This document shows positions 6,558 to 7,718 of a stretch of DNA of 7,718 nucleotides, in pieces. The notes beneath the pieces are model-generated. The model saw only the letters and a program-made list of their open reading frames with translations, was not told the DNA's origin and did not search any database. Source of the stretch: Acidobacteriota bacterium (lineage in GTDB: Bacteria > Acidobacteriota > Vicinamibacteria > Vicinamibacterales > Vicinamibacteraceae). The number at the start of each line of letters is the position of its first letter. Position 1 is the stretch's first letter. The translations under genes were made by a program, and so were the position numbers. Where the stretch lies: assembly GCA_013695405.1 (NCBI GenBank), contig JACDAO010000635.1:1-7718 (forward strand). The letters run 5' to 3'.

Positions 6558-7391
6558 ATGCCTACTCCTCGTCGTGCGTTCCTCAAGTCTGCCGCGGTAG
6601 CTTCCGCTGCAACCGCGGTGTCCACAGCCCCGTTCGCCTCCGCCCAAGGACGCGGGGCGGCCGCACGCGAATACTACGAGCTGCGCGCGTACCGACTCAA
6701 GCCGGGTGCCCCGACTGCGGCGCTCGACGGCTACTTCGAGAAGGCGCTGCTGCCGGCGCTCGACCGGCACGGCATCAAGACGGTTGGCGTCTTCACCGAG
6801 CTCGAGGTCAACAAGGCGGAGGCGACCAGCGTCGCCAAGCCGGACACGCCGGTCTGGGTGCTGATTCCGCACAAGACGCTCGACTCGTTCGTCGCGGTCA
6901 GCGGCGACCTCAACGCCGACCCTGCCGTGCAGAAGGCTGGTGCCGCGTACCTGCAGGCGTCCAAGGCCACGCCGGCGTTCGACCGCATCGACAGCTGGCT
7001 GCTGCTCGCTTTTGCAGCGCATCCGGCGATGACGCTGCCCGACTTCTCGGCCAGGCGGGTGCCGACGCGCGTGTTCGAGATGCGCGATTACGAGAGCCAC
7101 AGCGAGCTCAAGGCGCTGGTCAAGATCGCGATGTTCAACGACGGCGAGGTCGAGATCATGCGCACGCTCGGGATGTCGCCGGTGTTCTTCGGCCAGGCGC
7201 TGGCTGGCCCGAACCTGCCGCACCTGCGCTACATCACCTCGGGTCCCGATCTCGCTGCTCACCTCGACGCGTGGAAGAAGTTTGGTCCGGATCCGCGCTG
7301 GGTGAAGATGAAAGATCTGCCGCAGTACGCCGACTCGACGTCGAAGAACACCGCACGGTTCCTGACGCCGAAGCCGTATTCGTCGATCTGA
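6558..7391 (+). CDS. Tat-exported NIPSNAP family protein
   Basis: Protein of 277 residues with a twin-arginine signal: PRRAFLK at residues 4-10, a hydrophobic alanine-rich stretch, and a likely cut after ASA at residue 29. The mature part shows two dimeric alpha-beta barrel (NIPSNAP) repeats, the first from [13 protein letters not shown] (about residue 38), the second from [10 protein letters not shown] (about residue 172). Conserved late blocks include [24 protein letters not shown] and the C-terminal [10 protein letters not shown]. The function of bacterial exported NIPSNAP proteins is not known. ATG 6558 is preferred because it puts the twin arginines near the N-terminus; an in-frame ATG at 6543 adds only five residues. 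No clear ribosome binding site precedes either. The gene is divergent from the ArsR remnant, and its start abuts the point where that remnant ends. Confidence 0.87.
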   Translation: MPTPRRAFLKSAAVASAATAVSTAPFASAQGRGAAAREYYELRAYRLKPGAPTAALDGYFEKALLPALDRHGIKTVGVFTELEVNKAEATSVAKPDTPVWVLIPHKTLDSFVAVSGDLNADPAVQKAGAAYLQASKATPAFDRIDSWLLLAFAAHPAMTLPDFSARRVPTRVFEMRDYESHSELKALVKIAMFNDGEVEIMRTLGMSPVFFGQALAGPNLPHLRYITSGPDLAAHLDAWKKFGPDPRWVKMKDLPQYADSTSKNTARFLTPKPYSSI

Positions 7392-7405
7392 TCGATCGGC
7401 GCGAC

Positions 7406-7450
7406 GAGCGCGAGTGGCGAGTCGTCGCCGACGCTCCCGGCCGGTTCCGC
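7406..7450. repeat. Direct repeat, copy 1
   Basis: A 45-base unit starting GAGCGCG and ending CCGGTTCCGC; it matches copy 2 at 41 of 45 positions without gaps. It contains the stem GGCGA-GTCG-TCGCC (7416-7429). Confidence 0.85.
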
Positions 7451-7451
7451 T

Positions 7452-7506
7452 GAGCGCGGGTGGCGATTCGTCGCCGACGCTTCCGGCCGGTTGCGCCGCC
7501 CGGAAG
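7452..7506. repeat. Direct repeat, copy 2, with extended 3' end
   Basis: Begins one base after copy 1 and includes the stem-loop GGCGA-TTCG-TCGCC (7462-7475). It extends 10 bases beyond the part shared with copy 1, ending CCGCCCGGAAG, and this extension is shared with copy 3. A second stem pairs CTTCCGG (7480-7486) with CCGGAAG (7500-7506). Confidence 0.85.
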
Positions 7507-7588
7507 ACCGTCGCTTCGTCGTGCGACGGGACCACGTGCCTGGGGACCCCCAGCCCCAGGCCTGACACTCGACTGCGCGACGGTCTTC
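7503..7588. repeat. 12-bp perfect inverted repeat enclosing nested hairpins
   Basis: GAAGACCGTCGC (7503-7514) is exactly complementary to GCGACGGTCTTC (7577-7588). Inside the 62-base interior are CGTCG-TG-CGACG (7517-7528) and CCTGGGG/CCCCAGG (7539-7545 with 7554-7560). The left arm overlaps the last bases of direct-repeat copy 2. It encodes no protein, so it may be a MITE/REP-like element or a structured RNA; neither is proven. Confidence 0.75.
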
Positions 7589-7668
7589 ACGCATCACGAC
7601 GGGCGGCTCCACAGGCCGCTCGCGTGCGGCGCCGTCTCACCACCCGCGCCGATGAGCCACCTCGCCCC

Positions 7669-7718
7669 GCTCCCGCGATTCGTGGCCGACACTCGCGACC
7701 GGTTCCGCCGCCCGGAAG
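7669..7718. repeat. Direct repeat, copy 3, reaching the window edge
   Basis: The last 43 bases (7676-7718) match the corresponding part of copy 2 (7464-7506) at 37 of 43 positions without gaps, a spacing of 212 bases. The central stem-loop pairing is not preserved (CGA-TTCG-TGG). The copy may continue past the window. Confidence 0.8.

Larger units (their letters stand above)
7392..7718. other. Gene-free repeat-rich region after the NIPSNAP gene
   Basis: No frame here looks like a real protein; the long minus-strand frames reflect lack of stops in GC-rich DNA and translate the direct repeats into recurring peptides such as GSVGDDSPLAL. The stretch holds two adjacent copies of a repeat, a palindromic segment, about 80 bases with one weak stem (GCGGC 7603-7607 with GCCGC 7615-7619), and a third repeat copy at the window edge. 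No poly-T terminator was found after the NIPSNAP stop. Confidence 0.7.

Noticed and set aside
6441..7568. A 375-residue open frame on the minus strand that could have been the missing ArsR regulator
   Set aside because: It is antisense to the clear NIPSNAP gene and shows no HTH pattern; the ArsR remnant is in a different frame.

Overview
This is a high-GC bacterial segment (by eye roughly two thirds G+C) with five recognisable genes, one gene remnant and an unusual amount of short-repeat DNA. The gene content (a ThuA/PVC-type dehydrogenase-like giant, a Tat-exported NIPSNAP protein, and a split Tm-1-like pair) and the heptanucleotide arrays suggest an Acidobacteriota genome, perhaps of the Vicinamibacteria type. 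That assignment is inference from gene style; no rRNA or marker gene is present.

Left part (1-2233, + strand): the window opens inside a Tm-1-like ATP-binding (UPF0261) gene whose first codons lie off the left edge. After an 82-base gap comes a TIM-barrel gene of the phosphoenolpyruvate hydrolase-like family. The two correspond to the two halves of the plant Tm-1 protein and probably form an operon of unknown cellular role. Both genes and the gap between them carry 7-base repeat arrays: one in frame inside the first gene, one in the gap, and one forming the C-terminal tail of the second.

Middle part (2261-5880, + strand): a very large exported multidomain protein starts 27 bases later. It has a signal peptide, a ThuA domain, a PVC-type dehydrogenase beta-propeller, HEAT-like helices and a GH2-like jelly roll. 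The reading frame then breaks near 5333-5335. The adjacent frame continues the same protein into an azurin-like cupredoxin domain ending at 5880. Restoring one base gives a 1206-residue protein, so this is a frameshifted gene or a sequencing error rather than two independent genes.

Right part (5915-7391): a convergent minus-strand SRPBCC/AHSA1 gene is preceded, with a 4-base ATGA overlap, by the last ~40 codons of an ArsR-family regulator. The rest of the regulator is gone, and the truncation point coincides with the start of a divergent Tat-exported NIPSNAP gene.

The last 327 bases (7392-7718) contain no convincing gene. They hold three copies of a ~45-55 base direct repeat and a 12-base perfect inverted repeat enclosing smaller hairpins, so this looks like a structured dispersed-repeat region cut by the window edge. 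No RNA genes, CRISPR array, transposase or prophage gene was seen. The strongest unexplained signals are the heptamer arrays and the 3' repeat region; I do not see convincing evidence for a wholly new multi-gene system.
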